This document shows, piece by piece, positions 1-9,448 of a stretch of DNA of 64,000 nt. Both the position numbers and the translations under genes were made by a program. The first letter of the stretch is position 1. Each line of letters begins with the position of its first letter. Source of the stretch: Thalassobellus sp050294475 (GTDB lineage: Bacteria; Bacteroidota; Bacteroidia; Flavobacteriales; Flavobacteriaceae); the NCBI GenBank assembly GCA_050294475.1, contig JBNKOE010000021.1, positions 248,001 to 312,000 on the forward strand. Direction: 5' to 3'. The notes beneath the pieces were generated by a model. It made no database searches, was not told the DNA's origin, and saw only the letters and a list, made by a program, of their open reading frames with translations.

Positions 1-1031
1 AATTCTGGAGTTCTAAAACAGGTTTCAATTCCTTTTTCTTTAAAGGTTTCATAATATTCTTTAAATATAATAGCGTGAACCCCTTTGTTTTGATAGTCTG
101 GATGTATGCCAATTAGATAGAAAATAACATCTTTGCTATGCTTTTTTGCATGCATAACATGTCTGAAACCAAAAGGAAATAGTTTACCGTTAATCTTTTG
201 TAATGCCTTGGCAAAAGCAGGCATAACAATGGCAAAACCTATCATTTTGTCATCTTTATCTACAATGAATTTGATGTATTCTGGGTTTATAAAACTGATG
301 AATTTCTTTTTGAAATATTCTTTTTGAATATCATTAATAGCAACAAATGATGATAAAGACGCATAACTTTCGTTAAATAAATCAAACATTTTATCAGCAT
401 AAGGCATAACTTCTTCTGTTTTAGTAAGATTAAGAGCCTTAAGTTGGTATCGTCTTTTTATGAGTTCTTGCGCTTTGTGAAAGAATTCGGGTTTTACGTT
501 TTTAAAAGGGAACTTGCTTTCTGAATAAGATTTTTCAATTTTAAAACCAGCAGCCTCATAATGTTTAACATAATATGGATAGTTATACCAAGTAACCATA
601 GGGGCAATACTATCAAAGCCTTCAGTCATAACACCGACTTTGTCTAAATTAGAAAAGCCAACAGGTCCTTCAATGTATTCTAAATTTTTGTCTTTGCCAA
701 TTTCATTTACTTTATCTAATAAAGTTTTAGAAACCTCAAGATCATCAATAAAATCAAACCATCCAAATCGCATTTTTTTTAGGTTCTGATCTTTTATTTC
801 TAACCAATTTGTAATGGCTGCAATACGACCTACAATTTCATTTCCCTTATATGCAAGGAATAATCTAGCTTCGGCATCATTAAAAACAGGATTTTCTTTT
901 TTGTTAAATGTTTTTATTTCTTGACTAATAATGGGAGGAACCCAATATTCTGAGTCTTTATATAGTTTAAAGGGGAATTTTACAAAAGCCTTTAAGTCTT
1001 TTTTAGTTTGTACTTCTTTTAGTTTAATCAT
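1..1031 (-). CDS. GNAT-like acyltransferase domain protein, 3' part cut by window edge
   Basis: An open frame runs from an ATG at 1031 through the left edge without a stop, so about 343 residues are visible and the C-terminus is missing. It begins MIKLKEVQTKKDLKAFVKF. Segments such as EARLFLAYKGNEIVGRIAAI and IKFIVDKDDKMIGFAIVMP look like the central strands of GNAT N-acyltransferase folds, and IGIHPDYQNKGV (near residues 313-324) looks like the acetyl-CoA binding loop. The substrate is unknown. It lies 24 bases downstream of the outer-membrane barrel gene on the same strand and may be co-transcribed with it. The GNAT-like fold is likely; any specific reaction would be a guess. Confidence 0.75.
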   Translation of the reverse strand, partial: MIKLKEVQTKKDLKAFVKFPFKLYKDSEYWVPPIISQEIKTFNKKENPVFNDAEARLFLAYKGNEIVGRIAAITNWLEIKDQNLKKMRFGWFDFIDDLEVSKTLLDKVNEIGKDKNLEYIEGPVGFSNLDKVGVMTEGFDSIAPMVTWYNYPYYVKHYEAAGFKIEKSYSESKFPFKNVKPEFFHKAQELIKRRYQLKALNLTKTEEVMPYADKMFDLFNESYASLSSFVAINDIQKEYFKKKFISFINPEYIKFIVDKDDKMIGFAIVMPAFAKALQKINGKLFPFGFRHVMHAKKHSKDVIFYLIGIHPDYQNKGVHAIIFKEYYETFKEKGIETCFRTPE

Positions 1032-1055
1032 ATATAATTTATAAATCTCAAGCTT

Positions 1056-2081
1056 TTAAAAGTTGCCAAAATCAGTGTCATCTCGTTTTTGTTTTTTTAT
1101 TGGGTTGTCACTAGTGTTTTTGTTTTTTTTCTTCTTTGCTTTTCTATTGCTTCTGTTTGATCCTCTTCTAGCATCTTCAGCTTCAGCAGATGTTCCATTA
1201 TCAACTTCTTTATCTTTATGAAAATCTAATCGATATGACATTCCAAAATTAACACTAAAAACAGATGGTGTATCTTTTGTATTAAAAGTTAAAGCAGTAT
1301 CTAATTGAAAATCTTTATTCCATAAATAAGCACCTCCAAATCTAAAAAGGTTGTCAGCATAAAAATCATTTTTAATCCCTTGTGTCTCTCCAAAAATCAC
1401 CCATTTTGGATTGAAAGAATGAGTTAGTGTTAAAATATATTGAAAATCTGATTGATCTGTGCCTATTCTGTCTTTAATTAAATTCATAACAAATACCCAG
1501 CCGCCAGCAAAATTGTTTTGTGTTGCAATCATTATTTTTGGGCTAAAACCCTCAACACCTGTTACTGTATATGGATTGTTTTTTGTATCAAAATTAGCAC
1601 CTGCATAAACTGATATTGCAGGAATTAGCTCGCTCCATTTAAATCTATGGTTTGCTTTCCAGCTATACAAATTTGGTTTATTATTTTCGGAGTTTTTATA
1701 AGGGTCGTAAATTAAATATTTAGCACCGATACTTAAATATTTAAAATTCGAACGTTTGTTTTCTGAGGAAATTGTTGAACGATTATTTGTGAATGTATCA
1801 TTTTGATAAGTGCCTTCTATATTTAATTCTAGTTCTTCAAATAATAAGCCATAACGTGCTGCGAAATCAAGACCTAATCCAGAAACATCATATTTTAATA
1901 AGGAATGTTTTTCATTTACATTATATGGCCCAACCTCGAATTGGACAACATTAGTACCAACAGAAAAGGCACTTCTAGATACGCCAGGTCTATTAGAATT
2001 TATAACATCTGTATATTGACTAAAAACTTGAGTTGAAACTAAGGTGAGTAATGTGAATAAGGTAGATTTAATTGGGATCAT
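1056..2081 (-). CDS. Outer-membrane beta-barrel protein (phenol MetA-type transporter family)
   Basis: This 341-residue protein starts with a signal peptide (about residues 1-21, ending VFSQ). It opens with INSNRPGVSRSAFSVGTNVVQFEVG, a beginning common in Bacteroidota barrel proteins annotated as transporters (PF13557-like). The rest is alternating aromatic/polar strands up to FGMSYRLDF near residue 287. A barrel would normally end there, but about 50 more residues follow that are full of Lys, Arg and Asn, ending in DFGNF. That tail is unusual and may lie in the periplasm. No substrate can be inferred. A TATATTTG -7-like box lies 72 bases upstream. Confidence 0.7.
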   Translation of the reverse strand: MIPIKSTLFTLLTLVSTQVFSQYTDVINSNRPGVSRSAFSVGTNVVQFEVGPYNVNEKHSLLKYDVSGLGLDFAARYGLLFEELELNIEGTYQNDTFTNNRSTISSENKRSNFKYLSIGAKYLIYDPYKNSENNKPNLYSWKANHRFKWSELIPAISVYAGANFDTKNNPYTVTGVEGFSPKIMIATQNNFAGGWVFVMNLIKDRIGTDQSDFQYILTLTHSFNPKWVIFGETQGIKNDFYADNLFRFGGAYLWNKDFQLDTALTFNTKDTPSVFSVNFGMSYRLDFHKDKEVDNGTSAEAEDARRGSNRSNRKAKKKKNKNTSDNPIKKQKRDDTDFGNF

Positions 2082-2152
2082 ATTAAAAAATTAGATTTAT
2101 CAATGAATAGGTTGATTTTGTATTTTTGTTATTAAGGTTTTTAAAAGGTTAT

Positions 2153-2160
2153 CAAATATA
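2153..2160 (-). promoter_or_regulatory. Putative Bacteroidota -7 box for the barrel gene
   Basis: On the minus strand this reads TATATTTG, a full match to TAnnTTTG. It lies about 72 bases upstream of the ATG at 2081. I found no TTG/TTTG -33 element at 17-23 bases spacing, so the call is tentative. The plus strand of the same intergenic region carries two TTGTATTTTTGTT repeats (2118-2130 and 2212-2224). The second could be a -7 box for the gene at 2251. Confidence 0.35.
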
Positions 2161-2250
2161 GATATTTTATACTTTTTTTATCATTTTTCAATCTTTTTTA
2201 AACGTATAGAATTGTATTTTTGTTTTAAATTTAAAAATTAAGTTTTAATT

Positions 2251-2514
2251 ATGGGTTTAATAAGAACCATACTTATAATTGTAGTAGTCTATTATATTAT
2301 AAAAGTGCTTTCAAGAATTTTTGCGCCTGTTATGTTAAAATACGCTGCAAAAAAGGCTGAAGAGCGTTTTGGAGATCAGTTTGGGCAATATAAAAACCAA
2401 GGTCAGCAAGAGTCTTCTAAGAAGGAAGGAGAAATAACTATAGATAAAATGCCAAACATTAAAACTTCTAATAAAGATGTTGGTGATTATGTAGATTATG
2501 AAGAAGTAGAATAG
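2251..2514 (+). CDS. DUF4834 family small membrane protein
   Basis: This 87-residue protein has one N-terminal membrane helix (about residues 4-24, TILIIVVVYYIIKVLSRIF). A charged cytoplasmic tail follows, with the segment KYAAKKAEERFG and an acidic end, DVGDYVDYEEVE. Length and layout fit the DUF4834 family found in Bacteroidota, which has no assigned function. It stands directly before the YfhO-type gene on the same strand, but a hairpin lies between them, so the two may be separate transcripts. Confidence 0.8.
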   Translation: MGLIRTILIIVVVYYIIKVLSRIFAPVMLKYAAKKAEERFGDQFGQYKNQGQQESSKKEGEITIDKMPNIKTSNKDVGDYVDYEEVE

Positions 2515-2549
2515 AGGTGTTTTTATTTCTGTGAAAGGAAAAAACGCCT
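2515..2549 (+). terminator. Possible hairpin terminator after the DUF4834 gene
   Basis: AGGTGTTTTT (2515-2524) pairs with AAAAACGCCT (2540-2549), giving ten pairs including one G-U, around a 15-base loop. It begins immediately after the TAG stop and is followed by a moderately T-rich run. It could be a weak intrinsic terminator or attenuator ahead of the next gene. Confidence 0.4.
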
Positions 2550-2631
2550 TATTTTAATATATTATTTTCAATTTATATAATTCTTGAAAAAATATTCATA
2601 TTTTCACGTTCGTTGTTTTTAAAACATTTTC

Positions 2632-5058
2632 ATGCAATTTTCAATAAAAAGAATACTTTCGCATATCCTAATTCTTGTAGGGTTTGTTGTCTTATCATTA
2701 GCTTATTTTAATCCTGTTTTACAAGGGAAACAGCTTTTTCAAAGCGATATCATGCAATATATAGGTATGAGTAAGCAGCAAAAAGATTTTAAAGCACAAA
2801 CTGGCGAAGAAACTTATTGGACCAATGGTGCCTTTGCTGGTATGCCAACCTATCAATTAGGAGCTAAATACCCTCATAATTATATAAAAAAGCTAGACTT
2901 AGCATTGCGTTTTTTACCAAGACCAGCTGATTATTTATTTTTGTATTTTATAGGTTTTTATATACTGCTATTGGTGTTGAAAGTAGACTTTAAACTTGCT
3001 GCGCTGGGAGCTATAGCATTTGGGTTTTCAACTTATTTTATTATTATTTTAGGAGTAGGTCATAACAGTAAAGCACATGCAATTGCGTATATGCCGTTAG
3101 TTTTAAGTGGTATTTTGTTAACATTTCAAAAGCAATATATAAAAGGTTTTTTGCTGACGGTGCTTGCTATGGGCTTGGAGTTGGTGGCAAATCATTTTCA
3201 AATGACTTATTACCTTATGTTGTTGGTTTTTGTTTTAGGAATTGTTTATTTGATTGATGCTTATAAAAAGAAAGTTTTACCTCGTTATTTTAAATCTGTT
3301 GGAGTTTTGGCTGTGGCAGTCGTGCTTTCAGTAGCTTTAAATGCTACTAATATTTTAGCTACTAAAGAATATGTAAAAGAAAGTACTCGAGGTAAAAGCG
3401 AGCTTACTATTAATCCTGACGGTTCGCCTAAAGAAGTAACCTCTGGTTTAGATAAAGAATATATTACGCAGTTTAGTTACGGAATAGTAGAAACATTCAA
3501 TTTGTTTATTCCACGTTTTATGGGCGGTGGTAATGGAGAAGATGTAGGTAAAAATTCTGCAACTTATGATGCTTTTAGAAGATTAGGAGCAACAACCACG
3601 CAAGCAGCAGAACAAGCTAAACATGCGCCCATGTATTGGGGTGACCAACCTATTGTTGAGGCTCCTGCCTATGTTGGTGCTGTTATTATATTCTTATTTG
3701 TGTTTGCCTTGTTTTTGGTAAAAGGACGTTTGAAATGGTGGCTTCTTGGAGGGACAATTATGTCACTATTATTGTCGTATGGAAAGAATTTTGGGTTTTT
3801 AACTGATTTCTTTATTGATTATGTGCCACTTTATAACAAATTTAGAGCGGTTAGTTCTATTCAGGTTATTTTAGAATTATGTATTCCTGCTTTAGCTATT
3901 TTCGGACTTGTAAGATTGTTTAACGATTTTGAAAAGAAAGAAGAAAAGCTAAAAGCTTTAAAATACAGTGCTGCTATAACAGGTGGTCTTGCAATTATTT
4001 TTCTATTATTTAAGTCTTCGTTGTTTGATTTTGCAGGTATAAACGATGGGTATTATCGTCAAAGTTATGGACAAGCATTTGTTGATGCGTTAATTAAAGA
4101 TCGTAAATCACTTTACACAAGTGATACAATACGAACATTAATTTTAGTATTGCTTTCTGCGGGTACTATTTTTATATTTTTAAAAGAAAAGTTAAAAGAA
4201 CAATGGGTTATTGTTGCTTTTGCGACTCTTTTGATGTTTGATTTAATTGGTGTTGATAGACGTTACGTAAATAATGATGATTTTGTATCTGCTATTCAAG
4301 TAAATAAACCTTTTCAAGCTACCGATGCTGATAAAGAAATTTTAAAAGATACAACTTATTATAGGGTTTATGATTTAGTTTCAGGACCTTCAAAACCATC
4401 GTACTTTCATAATTCGCTTAATGGTTATAATGCAGCTGAATTAAAGCGTTATCGTGAAGTTTTTGATTGGTATATTTCGAGAAATAATATTAATGTGTTA
4501 AATATGTTTAACACAAAATATATTATAGCGCAAGATAAAGAAGGTTCTGTGTTTACTTATAATAACGATTCTGCAAATGGAGCTGCTTGGTTTGTTAAAA
4601 AGTTGAAAAAAGTAGAGAATGCAAATGAAGAAATGAAACAATTAGATAGTTTAGATAATAAGAATGTTGCTATTTATGTAAATTCAACTAAGTCGCTTTC
4701 TAATAGTTATATTGTAGATTCTTTAGCTTCTATTAAAATAGTAAAACATCAACCTAATTATTTGAAATATGAATCTAATAATTCAAATGATGGATTTGTT
4801 GTGTTTTCTGAAGTATATTATGGAAATGGTTGGAAAGCCTTTATAGATGGTAATGAAACTACGCATATGCGTGTAGACTATACGCTAAGAGGTATGTCAA
4901 TTCCAGCAGGAAAACATATTATTGAGTTTAGGTTTGATCCTGATGTTGTTAAAACAGGTAGTTCAATTGCTTTAGCGAGTTCGGTATTGTTTGGGTTGTT
5001 ATTGTTAGGTGGTCTGTTTTATGAGTTTAAAAATAAGGAAATAAAACCTCGTGATTGA
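2632..5058 (+). CDS. YfhO family polytopic membrane protein
   Basis: At 808 residues it has many predicted membrane helices. The first is at about residues 9-27, followed by clusters at 95-235 and 350-560 and one last helix near 775-795. A large soluble domain precedes that last helix. The motifs LFQSDIMQYIGMSKQQ, GAFAGMPTYQLG and the C-terminal GWKAFIDGNE are typical of Bacteroidota YfhO-family proteins. In Gram-positives YfhO is linked to glycosylation of cell-surface polymers and has a GT-C-like architecture. That role fits the glycosyltransferase and flippase genes directly downstream. The acceptor and sugar are unknown. Confidence 0.85.
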   Translation: MQFSIKRILSHILILVGFVVLSLAYFNPVLQGKQLFQSDIMQYIGMSKQQKDFKAQTGEETYWTNGAFAGMPTYQLGAKYPHNYIKKLDLALRFLPRPADYLFLYFIGFYILLLVLKVDFKLAALGAIAFGFSTYFIIILGVGHNSKAHAIAYMPLVLSGILLTFQKQYIKGFLLTVLAMGLELVANHFQMTYYLMLLVFVLGIVYLIDAYKKKVLPRYFKSVGVLAVAVVLSVALNATNILATKEYVKESTRGKSELTINPDGSPKEVTSGLDKEYITQFSYGIVETFNLFIPRFMGGGNGEDVGKNSATYDAFRRLGATTTQAAEQAKHAPMYWGDQPIVEAPAYVGAVIIFLFVFALFLVKGRLKWWLLGGTIMSLLLSYGKNFGFLTDFFIDYVPLYNKFRAVSSIQVILELCIPALAIFGLVRLFNDFEKKEEKLKALKYSAAITGGLAIIFLLFKSSLFDFAGINDGYYRQSYGQAFVDALIKDRKSLYTSDTIRTLILVLLSAGTIFIFLKEKLKEQWVIVAFATLLMFDLIGVDRRYVNNDDFVSAIQVNKPFQATDADKEILKDTTYYRVYDLVSGPSKPSYFHNSLNGYNAAELKRYREVFDWYISRNNINVLNMFNTKYIIAQDKEGSVFTYNNDSANGAAWFVKKLKKVENANEEMKQLDSLDNKNVAIYVNSTKSLSNSYIVDSLASIKIVKHQPNYLKYESNNSNDGFVVFSEVYYGNGWKAFIDGNETTHMRVDYTLRGMSIPAGKHIIEFRFDPDVVKTGSSIALASSVLFGLLLLGGLFYEFKNKEIKPRD

Positions 5059-5099
5059 AACTTGAATTAAAAAGGTTATCTTCTTTGAGGGAATAAACC

Positions 5100-6380
5100 A
5101 TGAATAAAAAAAGAGTACTCATTATAACTTATTATTGGCCACCTGCGGGAGGTCCAGGAGTGCAGCGTTGGTTAAAGTTTGTGAAATATCTGCCAGAATT
5201 TAATGTTCAGCCTATTGTTTATGCTCCAGAAAATCCTAATTATCCAATTCTTGATGAGAGTTTATTAAATGAAGTATCGAGTGATGTTGTTGTTTTGAAA
5301 AAAACTATCAAAGAACCATATAAATTAGCGAGATTATTTTCAAAAAAGGCATCAAAGACTATTAGTAAAGGCATAATTCCAGAACAAAAGAAGCAAAGTG
5401 TTGTTGAAAAATGGATGCTTTACATTCGTGGTAACTATTTTATTCCTGATGCCCGTAAAAGTTGGGTAAAACCATCTGTTGATTTTCTTTCAGAATATAT
5501 TTCAAAGGAAAATATCGAAACTATTATTACTACTGGTCCGCCACATAGTTTACATCTTATAGGTTTACAGTTGCAAGAAAGGTTAGGAGTGAAGTGGATA
5601 GCCGATTTTAGAGATCCATGGACAACCATAGGTTATCATAAACAATTAAAGCTTACCGAGGCTTCAAAAGAAAAGCATAAAGTATTAGAAGCTCAGGTTT
5701 TAAAAACAGCCGATCAAATTTTGGTTACGAGTTATGTTACTAAAACAGAATTTCAGCAAATAACAAATAAGCCTATTGAAGTTATTACAAATGGCTATGA
5801 TGATGAAAAAGCAGAAAGTGTAGTGCTTGATTCTAAATTTTCAATAGCTCATATTGGTTCGCTTTTATCAAAAAGAAACCCAGAGGCTCTATGGAAAGTT
5901 TTATCAGAATTAGTGAATGAGTATAATGATTTTGCGAAAAATTTTCAGCTTACATTTGTTGGGTCAGTTAGCGAAGATGTGCTTAATTCTATTAAAAACA
6001 ATAATTTAAGTGATTATGTAAATAATGTAGGTTATATTTCGCATATTGAGTCTATTAAATTCCAAAAAAAATCTCAATTATTATTGTTAATTGAAATAGA
6101 TTCAGAAGACACAAAATGTATTATTCCTGGTAAGTTATTTGAATATATTGTTTCTAACAGACCTATTTTAGCTATAGGTCCAAAAGGTTCTGATGTTCAA
6201 AAAATAATTAAAGAAACTAACACAGGAAACTACTTTAATTATGATGATTATGACTCGTTAAAAAAAATTATCTTAGAGCATTATAATGCTTTTCAAAATA
6301 AAACATTACAAACGCATCCAATAGGCTTGCAAAAATACCATAGGAAGGCATTAACAGAATCTTTATCTAAGTTAATATAA
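5100..6380 (+). CDS. Glycosyltransferase, GT4-like (GT-B fold)
   Basis: The protein has 426 residues. The N-terminal WPPAGGPGVQRWLKFVKYLP (residues 13-32) is the acceptor-domain signature of GT4-type enzymes. The donor domain carries FSIAHIGSLLSKRNPEALW and a FEYIVSNRPILAIGPKGSDV block, where the usual E-x7-E motif is weakly conserved. It starts 41 bases after the YfhO-type gene and overlaps the next start codon by one base (TAATG), so YfhO, glycosyltransferase and flippase probably form one operon. It presumably transfers a sugar from a nucleotide donor at the cytoplasmic face. The specificity cannot be read. Confidence 0.85.
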   Translation: MNKKRVLIITYYWPPAGGPGVQRWLKFVKYLPEFNVQPIVYAPENPNYPILDESLLNEVSSDVVVLKKTIKEPYKLARLFSKKASKTISKGIIPEQKKQSVVEKWMLYIRGNYFIPDARKSWVKPSVDFLSEYISKENIETIITTGPPHSLHLIGLQLQERLGVKWIADFRDPWTTIGYHKQLKLTEASKEKHKVLEAQVLKTADQILVTSYVTKTEFQQITNKPIEVITNGYDDEKAESVVLDSKFSIAHIGSLLSKRNPEALWKVLSELVNEYNDFAKNFQLTFVGSVSEDVLNSIKNNNLSDYVNNVGYISHIESIKFQKKSQLLLLIEIDSEDTKCIIPGKLFEYIVSNRPILAIGPKGSDVQKIIKETNTGNYFNYDDYDSLKKIILEHYNAFQNKTLQTHPIGLQKYHRKALTESLSKLI

Positions 6381-7837
6381 TGGGGTTAGTTGCTTCTCAA
6401 TCTTTTAAAAATGTAATATCTACCTATTTAGGGTTTGGTATTGGGGCAATTAATACTTTGTTTTTATATGTTAATTTTCTTGGTGACGATTATTATGGTA
6501 TGGTTGGCTTTATGCTTTCCTTGGCTTATGTAATTATGCCATTAATGGCGTTTGGGGTTAATAATACCTTAGTGAAGTTTTATTCGTCATTTAAAACACG
6601 TGTTTCGTTAAATAGTTTTTTGACACTCATGTTGTTTTTGCCACTGTTTATAATAATTCCTTTAAGTTTTATTGGTTATGTATGTCATCAAAGTATTGGG
6701 GATTATCTGTCTACAGAAAATGCCATTATTAAAGAATATTTATGGCATACAATAGTTGTTGCTATTGCTTTAGCTTATTTTGAAGTATTCTTTGCTTGGG
6801 CAAAAGTACAGATGCAAACGGTTTTTGGTAATTTTATGAAAGAGGTGTTTCATAGAGTAGGAACGATGCTTTTATTGTTTATGTTACATTTTGAAGTTTT
6901 GAATGTTGAGCAATTTATGGTAGGTTTAGTAAGTGTTTATATATGCAGAATGCTAGTGATGAAAATATACGCTTTCAGTATTAAATTTCCGGTTATCACT
7001 TTTAAAAAATTAAAAAATTTAAGCAGTATTTTAAAATATTCATTTTTAATAATTATAGCAGGCTCAGTAGCTACTATTCTTTTAGATGTTGATAAGGTTA
7101 TGCTAGGAAAGTATATTCCAATAAATAATATAGCTTATTATAATGTAGCTATATTTATTTCAGCCGTTATTGCTGTGCCTCAGCGTTCTATGCATCAAAT
7201 ACTTTTACCGCTAACAGCTAAATATTTAAATGAAAAGGATTATAATGCTTTAGATGATTTGTACAAACGTAGTTCGTTAAATCTATTAATTGTTGGAGGT
7301 TTTATTTTTTTATTAATTATTCTAAATATAAATCAATTATATCTTTTTATTTCTGAAGATTATAGTGTAGGCTTGTTTGTAGTATTGTTAATTAGTCTTG
7401 CAAAACTGTATGACTCACTACTTGGTAGTAATAATGCTATTCTATTTAATAGTGATTATTATAGAGTTGTATTGTTTTTGGGAGTTGTTTTGGTGGTATT
7501 AATGATAAGTTTAAATATGATTTTTATTCCGTTATATGGTATAAATGGAGCTGCTATAGCAACATTCATTGCTATATTTGCATATAATTCTATTAAGTTG
7601 TTTTTTGTTTACAAATTCTTTAAAATACTTCCTTTTACACTCAACACATTAAAAATAGGGTTACTAATATTAGCAATTGCTATTTTATTTTATTTTTGGG
7701 AGTTTCCGTTTCATCCAATTATAAATATTGGTTTGAAAACATTATTAATCACGATTGTTTATGTGTATATAGTCTTTAAGTTTAATTTTTCTGATGATAT
7801 TTCAGCGCTTATAAACAAGGTGATAAATCGCAAGTAG
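6380..7837 (+). CDS. Wzx-type oligosaccharide flippase (MATE/MOP superfamily)
   Basis: This 485-residue protein is almost wholly hydrophobic, with about 12-14 membrane helices. It has the polysaccharide-flippase pattern: an N-terminal pair (FKNVISTYLGFGIGAINTLFLY) and a central LDVDKVMLGKYIP loop typical of Wzx-like proteins. The start ATG overlaps the stop of the glycosyltransferase (TAATG), which implies translational coupling. It probably moves a lipid-linked glycan made by the upstream enzymes across the inner membrane. It is distinct from the second, MurJ-like flippase at 52987-54357. Confidence 0.85.
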   Translation: MGLVASQSFKNVISTYLGFGIGAINTLFLYVNFLGDDYYGMVGFMLSLAYVIMPLMAFGVNNTLVKFYSSFKTRVSLNSFLTLMLFLPLFIIIPLSFIGYVCHQSIGDYLSTENAIIKEYLWHTIVVAIALAYFEVFFAWAKVQMQTVFGNFMKEVFHRVGTMLLLFMLHFEVLNVEQFMVGLVSVYICRMLVMKIYAFSIKFPVITFKKLKNLSSILKYSFLIIIAGSVATILLDVDKVMLGKYIPINNIAYYNVAIFISAVIAVPQRSMHQILLPLTAKYLNEKDYNALDDLYKRSSLNLLIVGGFIFLLIILNINQLYLFISEDYSVGLFVVLLISLAKLYDSLLGSNNAILFNSDYYRVVLFLGVVLVVLMISLNMIFIPLYGINGAAIATFIAIFAYNSIKLFFVYKFFKILPFTLNTLKIGLLILAIAILFYFWEFPFHPIINIGLKTLLITIVYVYIVFKFNFSDDISALINKVINRK

Positions 7838-7851
7838 ATAAAAACAGAAAA

Positions 7852-7888
7852 CCCCTCGGTGTTGCTTTGAGGCGAACTTACCGAAGGG
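7852..7888 (-). terminator. Hairpin between convergent genes, probable bidirectional terminator
   Basis: CCCCTCGGT (7852-7860) pairs with ACCGAAGGG (7880-7888) over nine positions with one mismatch. On the minus strand the hairpin is followed by TTTTCTGTTTTT, which suits a terminator for the secreted-protein gene ending at 7915. It also lies 14 bases past the flippase stop on the plus strand. Confidence 0.5.
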
Positions 7889-7914
7889 ATTTCTTAACTA
7901 ACCAACCAAAGTTA

Positions 7915-9147
7915 TTATGATCGTCTACGTGTTGTCGATCTTGTATTGTTGTTAGAACTGCTTCTGCTTTGTGTTGCTTTTGGTCTACTTTGAGTAGATC
8001 GTGTTACAGTACGTTGCGTAGTTGTTCTTGGTTTGCTTTTTACTGTTTTTGTAGCTACACGGTGAGAGTAGTTTCTAGTGTTATTATCATTTCTATTATA
8101 TGTACGAGTGTTTGAGCTTTTTGGTTTTTGTGTAACCGTATTATTTCTGTTACGGGTTACTGTTCTTGTACTAGTATTAGGTTTTATTGTTCTGTTAACG
8201 TTCTCTTTTCTTCTTTTATTATTATATACTTGAGAATTGTTTCTAGAAGGTTTTATGCTTGTTGTGTTTTGTCTTCTATTAACTGTTGTGTTAGCATTAT
8301 TAGTATTTCTAGAACTATTATTAGCTGTGAAATTATTGTAACGTCTAGTAGTTTTTCTGTTATCATTAGTGTACTTTCTGTTGTTTCTATTTGAGTTATT
8401 TTGTGCTACATAATGTCTATTATTTGCATTTCTATTTATTTTAGTAACATTTCTAGTACTTCTATTTACTGTAGCGTATTTTCTGTTTCTATATATATTA
8501 TTTCCACGTCTTGTAGCAATTGCTGTTCTAGGTCTGTAATTATTGTAAAACGGTCTGTTGTAAGTGTAACGTACGGGTCTGTAATATTGTCTATAAGGTC
8601 TGTTGTAAACTACACAGTAATCATAAGACGGAATACTGTAAAACCTGTGCCATGGTCTGTAAATATATCTTCTATTATAAACATTTATATATCCAGAGCA
8701 ATGTGAATATACATTGTATCTATTATAGTGGACAAATAATCCACCAATACGATTTATGTATCCATAGCTATTGTAGTATATATTTACATTTCCTACTTGA
8801 TTTACACGTCCGTAATAATCATAATAAATAGGAGTGTTTTCTATTTGAATAATTGCACCAAATTCATCATATTGTACGTAAGCGTTATAATCATAACCAG
8901 AATTAAAACTAATATTTACATTAGGAGAACCTATTGAGACATTTAAGTGCGTATTTCCCTGTAAAATATTAAAATCGAATTGACCATCTCTAAAAATTGA
9001 AAACTCAATACCATTTTCTACAAAAATGAAAGAGTCACCATAACCTCTATTGTAAATTGTTGAAGTGTTTTCTGAAATGTTAGTTTCTGCGTTAACAGTA
9101 AATCCTGTAAAGAAAATAGCTGTTATTATAAATAGTATCTTTTTCAT
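7915..9147 (-). CDS. Secreted Asn/Arg/Thr-rich basic protein of unknown function
   Basis: It is 410 residues long with a clear signal peptide (about 1-20, ITAIFFTGFTVNA). Residues about 21-150 are polar and rich in Tyr and Gly, with repeated YYDYYGR/YYNSYGY units that look like short beta-hairpins. From about residue 200 to the end the chain is a low-complexity, strongly basic mixture of Asn, Arg and Thr, ending TRSTTRRRS. I do not recognise a characterised family. A secreted polycationic tail could bind nucleic acid or acidic surface polysaccharide, but that is inference. The frame is long and uninterrupted, and the signal peptide supports it being real. Confidence 0.8.
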   Translation of the reverse strand: MKKILFIITAIFFTGFTVNAETNISENTSTIYNRGYGDSFIFVENGIEFSIFRDGQFDFNILQGNTHLNVSIGSPNVNISFNSGYDYNAYVQYDEFGAIIQIENTPIYYDYYGRVNQVGNVNIYYNSYGYINRIGGLFVHYNRYNVYSHCSGYINVYNRRYIYRPWHRFYSIPSYDYCVVYNRPYRQYYRPVRYTYNRPFYNNYRPRTAIATRRGNNIYRNRKYATVNRSTRNVTKINRNANNRHYVAQNNSNRNNRKYTNDNRKTTRRYNNFTANNSSRNTNNANTTVNRRQNTTSIKPSRNNSQVYNNKRRKENVNRTIKPNTSTRTVTRNRNNTVTQKPKSSNTRTYNRNDNNTRNYSHRVATKTVKSKPRTTTQRTVTRSTQSRPKATQSRSSSNNNTRSTTRRRS

Positions 9148-9448
9148 AATTGTAAGTTTTAATGTTCTACAGTTTGGTAATTACAAACAGCGTGCCAAAA
9201 AAACATGGAGTTAATTAACTTATTGGTATTTAGTAAGTTGTTTTGTTTTTAGATGTATTTGTTTAATCTGATGAATTATTAAAATATGTTTAGAATTATT
9301 GGTTTTTAATTTTATATTTTTTTGATATTCTCTATTTGTAGGTTAGTTTTTGTTTACGTACTAAAAGCTTAAGTTTTTAATTATTGGCTTTATAAACTCA
9401 AGTGGTAGTAGTTTCTTTTTAGTATTTTTATAAAAATTAATTGATTTT
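9148..9448. other. Divergent intergenic region, no gene seen
   Basis: These 301 bases separate two divergently transcribed genes and are AT-rich throughout. I saw no convincing TAnnTTTG box in either direction. The only ordered element is a perfect 12-base palindrome, AGTTAATTAACT, at 9209-9220. Both promoters must lie here, but I cannot place them. Confidence 0.5.

Noticed and set aside
133..327. Plus-strand 64-codon frame at the left edge
   Set aside because: It lies within the minus-strand GNAT-like gene, which has clear domain features and no stop to the window edge.
2118..2224. Direct repeat TTGTATTTTTGTT as a regulator site
   Set aside because: It is AT-rich low-complexity sequence with -7-box character. 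The two copies are 94 bases apart with no symmetry, so chance is a sufficient explanation.
8128..8706. Two long open frames on the plus strand, rich in Ile, Ser, Val and Cys
   Set aside because: They are antisense to the Arg/Asn/Thr-rich secreted protein. The biased codons of that gene (tct, att, gtt on the other strand) create stop-free frames. Their composition is not that of a protein.
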